From assembly GCA_013399855.1 (NCBI GenBank), contig VXAY01006780.1, forward strand, positions 2,743,181-2,807,180: DNA of 64,000 bases, written 5' to 3'. This DNA is from Oxyruncus cristatus (Eukaryota > Chordata > Aves > Passeriformes > Cotingidae). The notes below the pieces were generated by a model. It worked only from the letters and a program-made list of their open reading frames with translations. It searched no databases and was not told the DNA's origin. How positions within the stretch are numbered: the stretch's first letter is position 1; each line of letters opens with the position of its first letter. Positions 12,441-25,725 of the stretch are shown one piece after another. The position numbers and the translations under genes were made by a program.

Positions 12441-15400
12441 TGGACTTGTTCATTTGATTTATATCTGTGAGTGTACGTATGTGAACAAACGTGCAGCTCT
12501 GTGGGAGGACAGTGCTCTGCTCATGCTGCATCCTCAAAGCTCTTCCAAAACTCCAGCTGGCCCACAGGACCCTGTGGTTCAGTGGGAATCAGCACCAAAA
12601 CTGGACTCTATGGTTCAGCATCCACTCTTGTTTAATCATGTCACATTTAAAGACATGATGACTTTCTCCCTCACCACACCAAAGTCACGCTCCCCTCGGC
12701 TGCGCCCTCCACAACTCGGCAAGACCTACTGCCTGTCCACCGAAAAACAAACCTGGGACTCCCCTTCCATGTACTCTGATCTGTGAACATAGGAAATACC
12801 ACATTTTGTCAGCTTAAATGGTCACTTGGGCCGGGTATTATGTCTCTGACAGTGGTTGTGCTGCTCTTGGGAGGAAGCTGTGAGAATCCCTATAAAGGAG
12901 ATGGACCAAAATGATTCGGCCTGAGGGGAAGCTTCTTCCCAGCCCCATGCAGTAAGTGGTAGGCTTCAAAATCCATGTTAGCAGGGAATATGAGATTGAA
13001 AAAATAAAAATAAAAGAAAGTTTCCTGCTGAATGGAAAAAAGAAAACTGTTTTTTGGCAGAAGTTCTTCAAGAAGGAGAACACAGGCCATTGTTATTATG
13101 AAGACTTTTCAATGAAAACACAGAAAATCATTGCCTTTTAGAGTAATTGTTTAGCTAAAGAAAGGTTACACAGCTTGTAGAGAATTTAGTAAGAAATTAA
13201 ATCTCTCCAGCTCATTCATCATATTTCTGCATTTGCCAACTCTTCCCACCAGGCCCACACTTACTTCTTCCCTCTCTTCTCCCCTACTGTGGAATAAGTA
13301 ATGGCCATAAAACCCACAGAAAAGGGAGCCTTATGCACAGGCTTCCTGGTTATTGTGAGGAGGGGCAAAACTCAATAAGTTTAATTGCTTAGTTTGGGAA
13401 ATTCGTCTATGTCCATTGTAAATAATTCTATGCTAAATCTGTTAGAAATAGGATGCTGAGTATTAGTTTCCAAAAAGAGTCTGAACTGTTCACCGGAGCC
13501 TGCAAGGAGGAGGAAGAAAAAGCCCAGGAACAAGGATCTCCCCTGCTGAGGACTAACTCAGGCATTTTGGGACTGATTTGGCTCCATCCCACTTTGAAGA
13601 TACAGCCACATGATGGTACTGGGAAGTTTTCTGTGAATCTTCACCTTTATAGTGCAATATGCGCTTTTTTCGTGAAAAGGTGTGCTGTTCTCAGCTGCTT
13701 TTTAAGAACTGATCTGAGAGTGGAATTCCACAGTGTCCCTCTGCGTGAGAGCTCAATTAAATGGGCTCTGTGCCCTGAGATGAGCTGGAGGGAAGGGAAG
13801 GGGAGGGACCCTCATTTCTGGTCACCTTTGTACCGGCTCTCTGTGGAGCACACTCTGGACTGTCATTAGCAGTGGTGATCAGAGCAGCACATTAACACTC
13901 ACACTGTGCTGGGGATGTGTGGTCATAGAACTATTCTGTGATTGGGACACATCAAAAGCACCACGACCACATGTGGGCTCTTTGCTCCCATCATGGTGGA
14001 ATCACCTCAATCTGCAAAGGATTCAGCCCACATTTCCTTGACTAATTTCAACCAAAGAGAGGAGCAATTTAATACGGTCAAACACAAAGCAGAGGCAGGA
14101 TCTGAGATCTTCAATCTCCCAGGATCTGTGACCTCCTGATACTTGACAGAGTCTGACAGTGCGTTTTTTATCCACGCTCTCAAGACTTATACTCCATTTT
14201 TAGAGCCACCTCCAGGTCACCCTCAAGTTCAGGCCAGTATTACTACTTCCTGGGTGGAAGAGGAGAGACAGCACCAATATTCAGGTCATGTGTCAGTAGC
14301 TTGATGCCACTGGTTCAACAGCAAAACACTTTTTGCACAGAGATCAAAACTTTCAGTGATCATAAGAAGACCCAAACCTCGAGATGTCGGAGGAGAGGAG
14401 CCCTTACTTCCCTTTGCCAATATGGGAAAGTCCAGAGATCCCTGCTGCTCTTGGAAGCAGAGTGATCCTTCTAACTTCAGGGCCTCTAGAAAGTAGCAGT
14501 CCCACATCCCAAAGTTGTTATTTTATATCTAATCTCAGAAAATTTCTCTTCTTTACCCAGTAGAGATTTTACTCCTGCATGGAAATGGTGTTTTGAACCT
14601 GAACATTTGCTGGATGGGCCAAGAGAAGGAAAGGGGCAGCCAAGTCTCTGCTTGGAAGTGCTTTGCAGATGAAGTTGGCCACAGGCACTGGCCTAGGGAG
14701 GTTACTGTATGGAATATGGAATTCTCAGGGGGCTGATAGAAACAAATGTTTCTAAATTAGCGTTCTTCATTCACACTCAGACACGAGTGGTGTGTTCAGC
14801 CTTGAGGGTGAGCATTCTGATCCTGAGGAGGGACAGTCCCCTGAGCAACAGGTAGCACTGACCTGCCTTATAAATAGTTTGCTCAGAACCCCCAGAGTAA
14901 GAGGCCTGATCTTGTTCCTGCAGCCTCTCATGTTCTCTGCCATGTACCAGCCACCTGCACCCCTCACATATTTCCCAAACCTGCCATGCCCTGTGTGTGG
15001 AGCAAGGTGGTGGCTCAGCTGTTAGTACACTGCAATGCCACGAAATTCTGACCTTCCCCTGCCTCCCCAGGGCCAGCGGGTCTACCTGTCTGACCAGTGC
15101 AATGGGAGAAAGAGAGCCGGGTGTGGAGGCAGAAAGGGCAGGCAGCCTGTGGTGCTCATTAATAAGGCACAAAGGCATGAGCTGCACGTGAGGCTGATAG
15201 CTTGACGTCCCCTTCTGAGGGGGCAAAGGGCACGGCACAGTGGCAGGGGCTCAGTGAGAGGCAAAGATGGAAAATCCCCATGAAGCGAGGCACATGTTTG
15301 ATTTGTCCAAAGAAAAATGTGTGCACTGGTTTCTTTCTTCCATAGGGTGGCAATGGAACCTGGGCACAAAGCAGCTCGGTGGTTTCAGCTGCAGGAATGA

Positions 15401-18400
15401 CAGCGCTGGAGGGACTGCATCAGCTTCCCAGTCAAGGTGCTGACTTAATCTATGGGTCCTATATACTTTCGGAGCCTGCTATTTATGAAGCTGCTTCCCT
15501 GTCTCCCTGCCTCCGGCCTGGTGAGGTGCATCACCTGCACCACATTCCTCCAGATTCAGTGTCTGGGCAGCAGCAACTGACCATTCTCACAGAAGGACCA
15601 GCGACTCTGGAATTTGCCTCCCTCCTTGGTCTGACAGAGCTCACATCTGCTATCCTACAGGATACAGCATCCAGCTCATTTTTTTTCCTTGTGCCCTTTG
15701 TTTTAAAGTGCTGCCAGTGAAAAATTGCAGGTTGCAGTTTGCTTTCTAAAAGGCTTGTGGGGAAGTAAAACAGGCTTTGCCTTGTCTCTTGGAAAGAAAG
15801 TAATTGTACAATTAGGTTTGTGTATGCACCTGAGGCATACGGTGGTTTTTCAGAGATAAATAAAAGCCTAAAAGGAGAAGCTACAAAGATACCACTGTTT
15901 AATTTGGGAAAGGCAGGGAGCAGGAGCAGATCTAAGGGAGTTAGCAATTTTCTTGTCCTATAAACATTTTGCTAAACTTCAGTAATTTTCCTCCTAACTT
16001 ACTATTGCTCTTTTTAAGATGTGTTTCACAGGGTGCATTTTTGTACCTGGTCTTTATAAGGCCGTTGTGCTGAGCTGGCTGGTTTTCATATCTGTCATTT
16101 TGCTGCCTAGATAAGCATGTTTGACTTTGGGGTTTATTCTTAAACTTTGTTTCAGTGTTCCAAGCAAGTTACAGGCCTTTTGTTTCAGTTGTTTCGTATT
16201 ATAAAGGATGAGCTCTCTCGAGAGCTCTGTTGTAGGTGGGTGGTTCTAGGGCCTCACCAGGGAAAGTGTGCAAACACCCTGGCTTATTATCCATGATCTG
16301 ACTGTGCTTTGGGATTGGGGAAAGGCAGAAGCAGGGAGAGCGTCTGTTTCTGTTTTCCTAGAAATCAGTTTATCCTTCCATATAGAAAGGTATGGGAATA
16401 AATATTTGGTTTTGTGCTTAACTAAGTTTTAGAAACTGACTGGGGTGGATCTGATATAAAACATGTTTCCATTAGAGAGGGATTTTTCCTGAAACTGCTG
16501 GTCAGTGGTACAGGATTCACTTTCTCTCCATTTAGCTTCTCACAGGTGAAGTGGTTGATCCTCTGCCTGGTGCCTGCAGTGGGAGGCAGTTTGTGTTCCC
16601 TGCATCCTCATAACCTCCCTGAATAAGGCACTTGGCTACTGGCAGGTAGGAGCGATTAGATGGAGCAGGCATGTGTTTTCTCAGGAGCTGTTTTTAGCAT
16701 CCTAAGTACAATTTCCAGGAAGATGTGGGGTAAGTAGGTGGCAAATAGGACTCAGCCTAGTAAACACTGTTTAGTGTGAAGTGGAGCTGCAGCACACTGA
16801 ATACAGCACACTGATCTCTAAAGGAATTTTGTACTCTAGAGCACAGCCAGGGCATTACAGATCAGCAAAGAGCATTTAGAATGGCAAGTGACAACATAAA
16901 CTCTGGTCGCAGGAGCAGGTTGCTGGTTTAGCATTCCCATGGCCCGTGTTTCACTATTAATTTTAGGAAAAAAACCCACCCCCAACTTCAGAACCTTTTA
17001 TTAGTGTTACTGCTACTGAGAGGTTCGTCCCTAATTAATGTGATGGTACTTTCCCATCCCTCTACCACTCTCCTTATTACAAGTCCTTGGCAATATGAGA
17101 GACTTATCTATTACTTAGTCATGAGGTATCCAGACCAACTTGCTTTTGAAACTAAAGCCTGTGTACCCCAGGCATACTGTATTTCTGATTTGCATATGGA
17201 AAAGGCAGTTAAAAAGCCAATGCCCCCATACTGCTTGCGAGTCAAGTAGCAAAAGTAAATGATTTATCAAGCAAAGGGTACAACACCTGTGCCTTTTTGT
17301 CAACATATACAGGGGATGCCAAGTCAAGTGTTGCTCCTAATAGCTAAAACAGAAATTTAGATTCAAATAACCCCCCAGACAGGACAATTATGTGAATGGA
17401 GTAGCAGAATGATGGATGGAGAAAGTAGAGTATGGAAAAACAAACCATCTGAAAAGTTTGGAAGCTGCTAAAACCAGACAAAGCCAACAGCCCTTTGGGG
17501 GCATTTGTTGCTGAATCAGAACTACTGACTTAAAGCAGTTTATTTCCTGGTCTCTTCTGTCATGTAGTGGTCATCCTGCTACAGCCTTTGTTGACACAGG
17601 AAGACAGCTTTTATATAAATATCATATAAATTCTATAAAATTCCTTTAAGGGATTATATTTGATGGAACGTGACATAAATCAGAACATACTGCTAATGGG
17701 AATGTCTACTGTTAATTTTTCTTATGGGTTAATACCCATTAAGAAAGGCATGTTCTGGGTTTGGTTGTTTAAAAGTAGCCCCGGACAGAATGATCCTTGC
17801 TCCAACCCAGCCATGTTGTTGTACATTTGTCTGAGATTTTATTCCAATGTTCTGTGAATGCCCATGTATGGGAACTGCGACTTCTGCTGAACATGGCTGC
17901 CACATCCCTGTGCACAGACTCACTTTTGCAGCATTTGAGGACTAATGATGATGATGTGCAACTAGTGTCTGTAGTCCAATGTTCCAACTGAAAGAAAACA
18001 TCAGAGCCACCATAGCTGACCATAATATTGTCCTATAGCCTGTAGTTGGACCCTAATTTTTAAGAAGCAGATGTTCAGCTACAATCTTCATTTTATTTTA
18101 TTGTTCCAGCATTAAGGAGTTGCTTAACCCTTATATTTAAGCTTCACTTCCAGAAGCTCTTTGTTCCCTGCTTCCTCTTTTCTCAGGGAACTGTGTCCCT
18201 GGCAGTTGGTAGTCCTCAGGACCCATATCTTAGCCTGGCTCTGAATGTACTATAAAGATCCTAATGGAAAGCAGCCATCCCAGCTGCTTTTAATAACACA
18301 GTCCTATGTATTTTTATATTTTCATTTTGAATATATCCTAAGTTATCATCCTATACACTAATACCCTGCAAAAAAAGCACAAAAGCCTGTCTTTGTTTAG

Positions 18401-20089
18401 AGGAAATCTATGTAAATCCCAATTCCTTGCAGTTAGCATTTTTACCTCACTTCTCTGACTCAAAGCACAGTCAACTTCTGAGTTCTTTCATAAGTAGTGA
18501 GTTTTGCTGATAAATTATATATTTAGTATCAAGTGGGTTGTGGTGGTGTAATGATGTACAGAAGCATGGAGATGCAGCTGGAGTCAGAGACTGGGAGTCA
18601 GTCTCCTTCCCCACTGCAGCATGTTAGACATTAATTGAAAGCTGTTCTTGAGTATTGTTTTTCACTGTACAGCATTGTTATTCACTATGCTGCATTACAG
18701 GGAAGCACTTAAAGTAACGCTAGAGCACTTTAAAATTATTTAAGTCATAAATAAGAAGGATAAAAGTTTACAGTCAACAAACTTATCTGAGAAACTTAGG
18801 CTTGCAGGATGCAAATAAGTTTTAAATATTTTTTGGAACATAATACTCTTGTGTCTCACTACATAATCAATTTACCAACTAGTAGTTTTTCAAGTGTTCT
18901 GGAGAAGGTAAGTTGCATTCTTCATAGGGTTTCAGGTTTCCTGAGCAGGATACCTTAACGTTTCTGTTTCCCGATTTCAGCATATTTCTGTGTATTCCAG
19001 TTGTTTCCAAAATGACCAGAGAAATATGATTTAAATGTGAGGGTGTGTGAAAACTTGTCACATACATGAACCAAATAAAGGAAGAGACTTGAAAAGTGGG
19101 GTGCAGTCTGCGTTTTGTTAAAGCATGAAAAAAAAACCCCAGAATCTGATGGGTTAAACCCCTCTCTGCATCGCTGCTGTACTTTCTGTGACCCTATTTA
19201 ATGCAGAGAAGGTTTGAGACTCGATGTAGTTTAACCTGTGCTGTGCACAGAGCTATAAACTAAAGCCCCTAACCAATCGTACACAAATAGCAGACAGCAA
19301 GAAAATGCATTGTGTTCACAGGCAGCTGGTTGCAGCCCTGTAAACTGAAAATCTTTGGGAGTGAGTGACTTGTGTTTCAGAGACAGCAAAGGTGCTGAAG
19401 GCATCACAATGAAGAGTCTGTCTTCTTGCATCTACTGTGGCATGTGACAGCCATTAATCTGTATGCTAATTATTCAGATGCCTATAAAGAAAGAACTTAC
19501 AAGAGTTAAGGGTAGTACTCCCTAGTTTTCTAGTTATTTGAATTATTACTTTTTAGTCATTGCAACCAGCTCAAAACAAAATTACAAATATTTTGTGTCG
19601 CTGACCTTTAAAATAATTGTAATGTAGTCAAGCAATCACTTCAAACTACAGTTGTCCTAAAGTACTGGCTCTGCTCACTTTTTTATACCTTCCTTCCCCC
19701 CCACCCCCGATAACATGATATTAAGCACAGACTTAATTTTTTCAACATCTGGCTCAAATTAGCTGCTAACAAAACTGCCAACAACTATTTTCTTAATCGA
19801 CCCTGGGAATCTGATACAGCTTGGAAAACGCACATTTAAACCTCATCCTTCTCCTAAAGAAACGCAAATGTTTACTTGAGCTTCTGATTTGACCATAGCA
19901 GGACTATGAATTCAGCTAACCCGGCTTTATAGGCCTGCCTCAACTGGACTTTTTTTCTCTTTGTGTAAGGAAACAGATGTGCTTGCAATTACAAAATCTC
20001 CTGCTCGCTCAAAGCCCACCATGCAAATGGCCAACCAGGAATTTGAGTATTTTTTTCCATGGAAATCATTGGAGCAGTCTCCCACTGTG

Positions 20090-20300
20090 TCTGGTGGGAC
20101 AGGACCCTAGAGATCATCTTGTTCCACCCCCCCTGCCATGGGCAGGGACACCTTCCACTATCCCAGGTTGCTCCAAGCCCTACCCAACCTGGCCTTGGAC
20201 ACTTCCAGGGATGGGGCAGCCACAGCTTCTCTGGGCAACCTGTGCCAGGGCCTCACCACCCTCACAGGGAAGAGTTTCTTCCTACCATCTAATCTAAACA
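20090..20300 (-). mobile_element. CR1 LINE fragment lacking the terminal repeat
   Basis: This is very similar to the 10.34-10.55 kb copy (ccatgggcagggacacc, caggttgctccaagccc, cagggatggggcagccac, cagcctgtgccagggcctca shared in form). The 3' terminal ATTCTATGA repeat is missing or degraded, and the start reads ctggtgggacaggaccctag. It lies only about 320 bp from NFIA exon 10, on the intron 10 side. Confidence 0.88.
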
Positions 20301-20618
20301 CAATTAAATGCAGTGCCTGGGGAGCAGGTTGGAGCCAAATTCTTTGAAACCCCAGTCCTAGAGGAAACAACTGCGCGCTGGAAGCCAATATCTTAGAAAG
20401 CAAGAGAGATCTTTCCAGTTACGAAAGCAGCGTTATTACTACACAAGCCCAAAAAAAACACAACAGACAAACAAACTGCAAGTGACATTTCACTGTAGTT
20501 ACTGAGACCATGTGGGTGAAGTGACAGCGGCAATGCAGCTGCTCCGCGGGGACACGTTAGAGGACACTGGAGAAGAAGAAGAGGCTGCAGGCATACAGAG
20601 AAGTCGAAAGCGGCCCAC

Positions 20619-20710
20619 CTGAGTCTGTTGAGGGATATTTACAAAGCTTGGATCCCGTGGTCCAACACTGACGAATCGGTTTGCGGGGGAGGTGCTGGGT
20701 GTCGAGTAGG
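20619..20710 (-). CDS. NFIA: NFIA exon 10 (YSTPSTSPANRF...NIPQQTQ)
   Basis: This 92-nt exon starts with CC, completing Thr with the last base of exon 9. It then codes 30 residues beginning YSTPSTSPANRFVSVGPRD and ending NIPQQTQ at a complete codon. The minus-strand acceptor has a good pyrimidine tract (tcccttcccttcacag). The donor is CTCAG|gtgggc, acceptable but less ideal than the others. The peptide matches human NFIA 475-504 as I recall. In the full protein the last exon adds only SWYLG and a stop, which are not in this window. If exon 9 is skipped, this exon is read in another frame and ends at an internal TAA after 23 codons. If the donor is not used, the frame stays open for 39 further codons. 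Confidence 0.96.
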
Positions 20711-21522
20711 CTGTGAAGGGAAGGGACACATGCGTTGAGGAAGCGGCACTAGATTGCACACGAACAACACCAAAACACGCTGTCTCAGAGCCACCTAAGC
20801 AGATGTTCAACATAGAAATGTGCAAACGTTTTAGAGAGCGAGAGTTTGGTTTTAGACACTGGAAAGGTTTGGTCTCAGTGGTGAGGATATAAACACGCAG
20901 GGGACTGGGCTGCTGGGAGAGGGGGTGGCCGTCATGGTGGCTCAGGGAAGGGTCTGCTGGGCCACCTGTGCAGTTCTCCAGCTTGAAGGAGAACCACTGC
21001 AGGCCTTTCCATGATGGGCTGGCACAGGAGACTTCTGCAGGTCCTGACTGTTTTCACTCCAATGTCTGGTATCTTTATTTTTAACAGAGTTTTGTATAGC
21101 AAGGAATTTACTCAAGTGCATATTAACAGAATCAGACCATTATTTTCTGCTAATCCAGCATTCTCTCTTGATATAAAGTTTTGGTTTTCATACTGCTGTG
21201 GTCTGCACTCTCTAAAATGTTCACTTGATGTGTTTGACAAACTAGGAAGATCCTTTCGGTAAAAAATTAATGGGTTGCAGTTTCACTGGGGTGGTAAGTG
21301 CAATCAGTCTGAAGGCTGAAGCTGCCTTTAAAAACTGGAGTGGCTCCCATAAATGTAAAGCTATTAAATGCAATGCAAGCCAAGAACCCAGATTACTTCC
21401 AAACTTGAAGTACTTTAATGATTTTATTGTTGCATTATATTCTCCACTGCAACTGTCCACAATGCCACGTACTTCCACATCCAAAAGCTTTCAATGCATT
21501 TTCAGTCTTCCTCTCACTTGAA

Positions 21523-21533
21523 CCCCCCCCCCC
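21523..21533 (+). repeat. Poly-C run (11 bases)
   Basis: Eleven C in a row between cttgaa and aatcttc; simple repeat likely to vary in length. Confidence 0.9.
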
Positions 21534-24529
21534 AATCTTCTCCCTTCTTCAGTTTTTTGCATGTTTAGATCTAAATTCAAACAACCCAAATGGATGCCTT
21601 ACTACAAACAGGGATCCTGTCTATTTTAAATATATTTATGGGAATGCATTCTGCTGAATAAAATCCCCAGACAATCTAACCATCCAGTGAAGAGACAAAA
21701 AACACTGTTAAAAGGAAAGTTAGTTGCCAATTCCCAGTCAGGCTAAATATAATATTCAGGCCTCAACATTACACAAAAATAAAGTGAGTGAAGAGTCCGA
21801 GAAGACACTGAGTTGGTTATGTAGAGGAAAGCCTGCTGTCTTTCTGAAGGCAAATATTTGGTGAAGAGGGATTAAATTGGAGGAGCCTTTGGTTTAAGGT
21901 CATGTTGAACTAGATCAGTGCTCCACCTTACCCACTGTCACGTCTCTTAAAGACCATAAGCAGTTAAACAGGGAACTGCCAAAACAGGTCACACATTTAC
22001 TTTCTTCTCTTCTTTCCCACCTCTAATTATTTTCAGCTCAGGGACTCCCTCTATTTAATGGCTCTCAAGAGATTTCTCACTGGTGAATGCCCTCTCTGCC
22101 CTTCAACCCACATGAATGTTCTGCATCCCACAAAGCCCTTGGGTGATAAGTTCCCAAGTCTGGGAGCACCCAGACCCATATCCTTCCCTTACCTGCCTAC
22201 CCAAGTCTCACAAATGTCTTGGGATGCCTCCTAGCTCTTACAATTACATCAGACAGCTTCCCTTTCTCAGAGAGCATTCCCTGAAATCACCCCAGGAACT
22301 GCATATCTTCATTTCCTACCGATATGAGAGGAGATAAAGCTCTCCTGGCTTCTCAGAATGAATTCTTCCCACTTGGTTCTGGCGAGGTGAGCTTTTCTCT
22401 ACAAGAAGCTAACGCTTGCAAAAATCATGCAAGAAACACCTCTCCTTCACATAATTTTAAAGGAATTTTTAAGTGCACTAATTCATCTTTCTGAGACGGT
22501 TTTGCAAATTGTGGTGCAGCTTTAGTGTTTGAGTATAAACAGGTATGGTGGGTGTTACTCCTACCTGCAAATCAAGGAAGAAATGAACTGAGTAGATCTG
22601 GTGAGATGATCTCTTCACCTTTTACCATGCTAATTTCTTAATAATTCAAAGAAGCCACACATTTGCAAAGGGTATCTCTCTGTTGCTAGTGCCATGTATT
22701 AACATTCTTCTGCACTGTTTTATGCTGAGGTATTTTTTTTTTAACTAACTAATGAACCAATGTTTTGCAAGACTAAAAATTCCTTCTGCAGTGGGGAAAA
22801 TTAACTTAAAGTTAAAAAATCAAACATCTGTTGTTTGGTTCTTCTGGTCTACTTTTAAGGGAGCAGATTGAGTGGAGAGGCCATTTAATCCCTTGGAGCA
22901 GGTAAGTTCCACTCAGAAGGGAAGGAACTCAAGATCTTGTTTACAGTTCCCCGTTGGCAGATACTCTTGCTGTGATATTTGGTAGAAAATCAAAGGGAAA
23001 CCAGCAGAATGCTGACTTAAATGGCTTCTCTCTTCAAACAAAAATTCAAAAGCATTTGAAAACTGTGCACAAAAGTCCCCTCAAAGCTTGCTGGGTGAGT
23101 TACTATGTATACCTTTCTTCCACTCCAAACAATGTTTAACTTGCTTTCTGAAAATACTCGGATGTCAGCTTGCTATTTCCTTAAGGTCATACAACTGCAT
23201 TGCCGGAGCCAAGGAGGGAAGAGCATCAAAACTACATTTATGCAGAGGATTTACACCGGACTCTCCCAAGGTGCTAAGTCCCACTTCACTGTAAAATATC
23301 TTGACTTGTTTGCAGACTGTAAGGGGCCATTTTGGCTCGAAATACTAAATTTACATGGAATACACATCAGCAGTGACTCCTATTAGGCTCAGAAAAGGGA
23401 GTAGCACCGAATGTGCTTAGACCATGACCAACACAGTTTCTACTCTGTCTTATTGTCTTCATATAAATACCTTTGTTTGACATGGAGGTGGAATTCCTTG
23501 AAGTCTGATCCCTAGACTCTGCTCTGAGATTAGGATGGGGCAAACAGCTCTCACAGGTTAAAACTGGCTTATATTATATTATAGCATACATACAAGCCAA
23601 GCCTATGGTGGAGTCTTCAAACTCCAATTTGGGAAAGGCCAAAGCATGGAAAGGAACAAGGAACAGGAGCTAGATCTCTTAGGCAGATCTTCGCCAGATC
23701 TTATCAGCTTCGCTCCATGGGAATTGCATAGACCTATGCTAGTTTACACCAGCTGATATCTGTCCCATTGGGCATGAATAGAAACATCTTCCTGTCCAGC
23801 CTGGCCTTTCTGCTACTAGAATTCACTAAGGATTGTCTGCAACATCCTAGCCCATAGCCAAGGAAATGAATGTGATGCCACAAATTTGCTATGATGCTTC
23901 ACTTCAGGAACAAGGAAAACAGGAGCAAGCAGAGAAAGAACATTTGCTCACATAGACAGCTTTGATTTTTAGCCAAAATGGCAAGAAATTGTATGAAAGA
24001 CAAGACAAACAAACAGTTTTGGGAATGTCACGTATTTTAAAGTTGCCTTCAGCAGGAAAATGTTAATTTAAAATACACTTTCCTGAAATAATTGCTATTA
24101 CGTATAGGAGTATGTGGTTTATCAGACAATTCTGTATTAAAAGGATTAGCTTTTGGTTGGTAAGGATGATTTGGGTGAGTGATGACCTAATGTACCACCA
24201 GGTCTCTCTTTTACAGACCAAGATGACAGGTGTGTTTGATATGAAGAGTTGTCCTGTTTCTCAAGGGACCAGGAGTCAGTTTAGCTGCTGTGGAGTTGTA
24301 GTGAAAGAATTAACTGAAGCAACATGGTGCAACACAGCAATTCCTACTGCAGTGCATTCTGCAGATGAGGATCTGAGAGGGAACTGCAAATTTTAGCAAA
24401 CTGAATGATGCAGTCATCACCCTCTTTTTTATGGATGGGGAAAGGAGCAAACAAAAACCTCAAATGGCTTGCCCAGAGGGTGCTCAGTCAATGCATAGCA
24501 GAGAAAGGAAGAGAAATCCAATCTCATTA

Positions 24530-25250
24530 CAGAATCATGCAATTGTTTAGGTTGGAAAAGACCTTTAAGATCATTATATCCAACCATTAACGCAGCACTG
24601 CCAAGTCCACCACTAACCCTCAGGTGCCACATCCACACGGCTTTTAAATCCCTCCAGGGTTGAGGCCTCCACCACTGTCCCTGTTCCAGTGCCTGACTAC
24701 TTTTCCTGTGAAGAAATGTTTCCTCTTATCCAACCTAAACCTCCCCTATGCAACTTGAGGCCGTTTCCTCTTGTCCCCTCCCTTGTTCCCTGGGAGCAGA
24801 GCCTGACCCCCACCTGGCTCCACCCTCCTGTCAGGGAGCTGGAGAGAGTATGAAGGTCGCCCATGAGCCTCCTTTTCTCCAGACTGAGCCCTCCCAGGTC
24901 CCTAAGCTGCTCCTCACAGGACTAACTCTCCAGACCCTTCCCCAGCTCCATTCCCTTCTCTGGACACGCTCCAGCCCCTCTGTCTTTCAACTGGATTTGA
25001 AGCGTGGCCTCAGCAGTGCCCAGCACAGGGGGCTGGTCACTGCCCTCGTCCTGTGGCCACACCATTGCTGGTACAGGCCGGGTGCCATTGGCCTTGGCAA
25101 CCTGGGCACACCTGGGCTCATGTTCAACCACTGCGGACCAGCACCCCCAAGTCCTTTCCCCAGCAGCTTTCCAGCGCAGAAGTCCCAAGCCTGGAGTGCT
25201 CCAGGGAGTTGTTGTGACCCAAGGGCAGAACCTGGCACTTGGCCTTATGA
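24530..25250 (-). mobile_element. CR1 LINE, long 3' UTR copy (about 720 bp)
   Basis: This is the longest CR1 copy in the window. It starts at its 3' end with acagaatcatgcaattg and ggttggaaaagacctttaag, and continues through ccaccactgtccctgttcc, gaaatgtttcctcttatcc, aacttgaggccgtttcctc, the ctccagacccttccccagct block, and ends near gacccaagggcagaacc. Sequences of this kind form the 3' UTR of a CR1 subfamily different from the short copies. The 179-codon open frame over it on the plus strand is antisense and not a gene. Confidence 0.88.
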
Positions 25251-25712
25251 ATCCAGTACTACCATCACAAGATCATTCTCATCCTGACACAAATACTGTT
25301 TAACACAAAAACTACTTTGTGCAAAGGGACATTAACCAATAACGACTTTGTTAAAGTTGTAAAGAGTTGTGAATCTTAGAAAATAACAGTTTTAAAAAGC
25401 TTTTTAAAAATCGGGTGTACAGGATGGCAGTATCTTAGTCTCTGCACTGGAATGAAGGCCACAAATTCTAACATTCTGATTCAGTTATGATAGTGCTAAA
25501 GTTCAACTGGCATCTAGTGGAGGTGATGTTTGCTTTGGGCAGTGAGATATTAAACCCCAAAACCGTCAAGTTCAAGAAAATACTGTGTTGTGCTTGTTAA
25601 GGGTTACAAACCAAAGAAAATCAAGAAGAGATCTGAGATAAGATAACTTTGGGACTGCTTCTGATATCAAAGATGTGTTCTATTGAAAAAGCATTTTATG
25701 GAGGAAAAATGA

Positions 25713-25725
25713 CCCCCCCCCCCCC
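25713..25725 (+). repeat. Poly-C run (13 bases)
   Basis: Thirteen C in a row, preceded by aaaatga and followed by tccattgtg; simple repeat. Confidence 0.9.

Larger units (their letters stand above)
1..20618 (-). other. NFIA: NFIA intron 10 (partial, runs off the window)
   Basis: This intron begins at the gtgggc donor of exon 10 and is open at the left edge. The minus strand was scanned for a final exon coding SWYLG plus stop and none was found, so I treat all of 1-20618 as intron. It holds a CpG-rich edge (1-290), a conserved-looking block (about 400-1000), a purine tract, a CA microsatellite, G-rich patches near 6.6 and 8.1 kb, and three CR1 copies. I see nothing I can name in 1.4-4.8, 8.2-9.5, 10.6-12.0 and 12.5-20.0 kb. 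Confidence 0.75.

Noticed and set aside
13453..13869. 138-codon open frame, plus strand
   Set aside because: Starts at a non-ATG codon, no motifs, no splice or promoter context; treated as intronic chance.
15886..15905. Minus-strand CAG then TGG TAT CTT TGT, resembling the start of the last NFIA exon (SWYLG)
   Set aside because: It reads WYLC and continues without the expected Ser before and Gly-stop after, so it is not the terminal exon. No other candidate was found in 1-20618.
15531..15947. 138-codon open frame on the minus strand
   Set aside because: No recognisable domain and no flanking splice signals matching NFIA phases.
16207..16227. Near-palindrome gagctctctcgagagctc
   Set aside because: Two extra bases break the symmetry and no context suggests a functional site.
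24748..25287. 179-codon open frame on the plus strand
   Set aside because: It lies almost wholly within an antisense CR1 3' UTR copy and has no protein signature.
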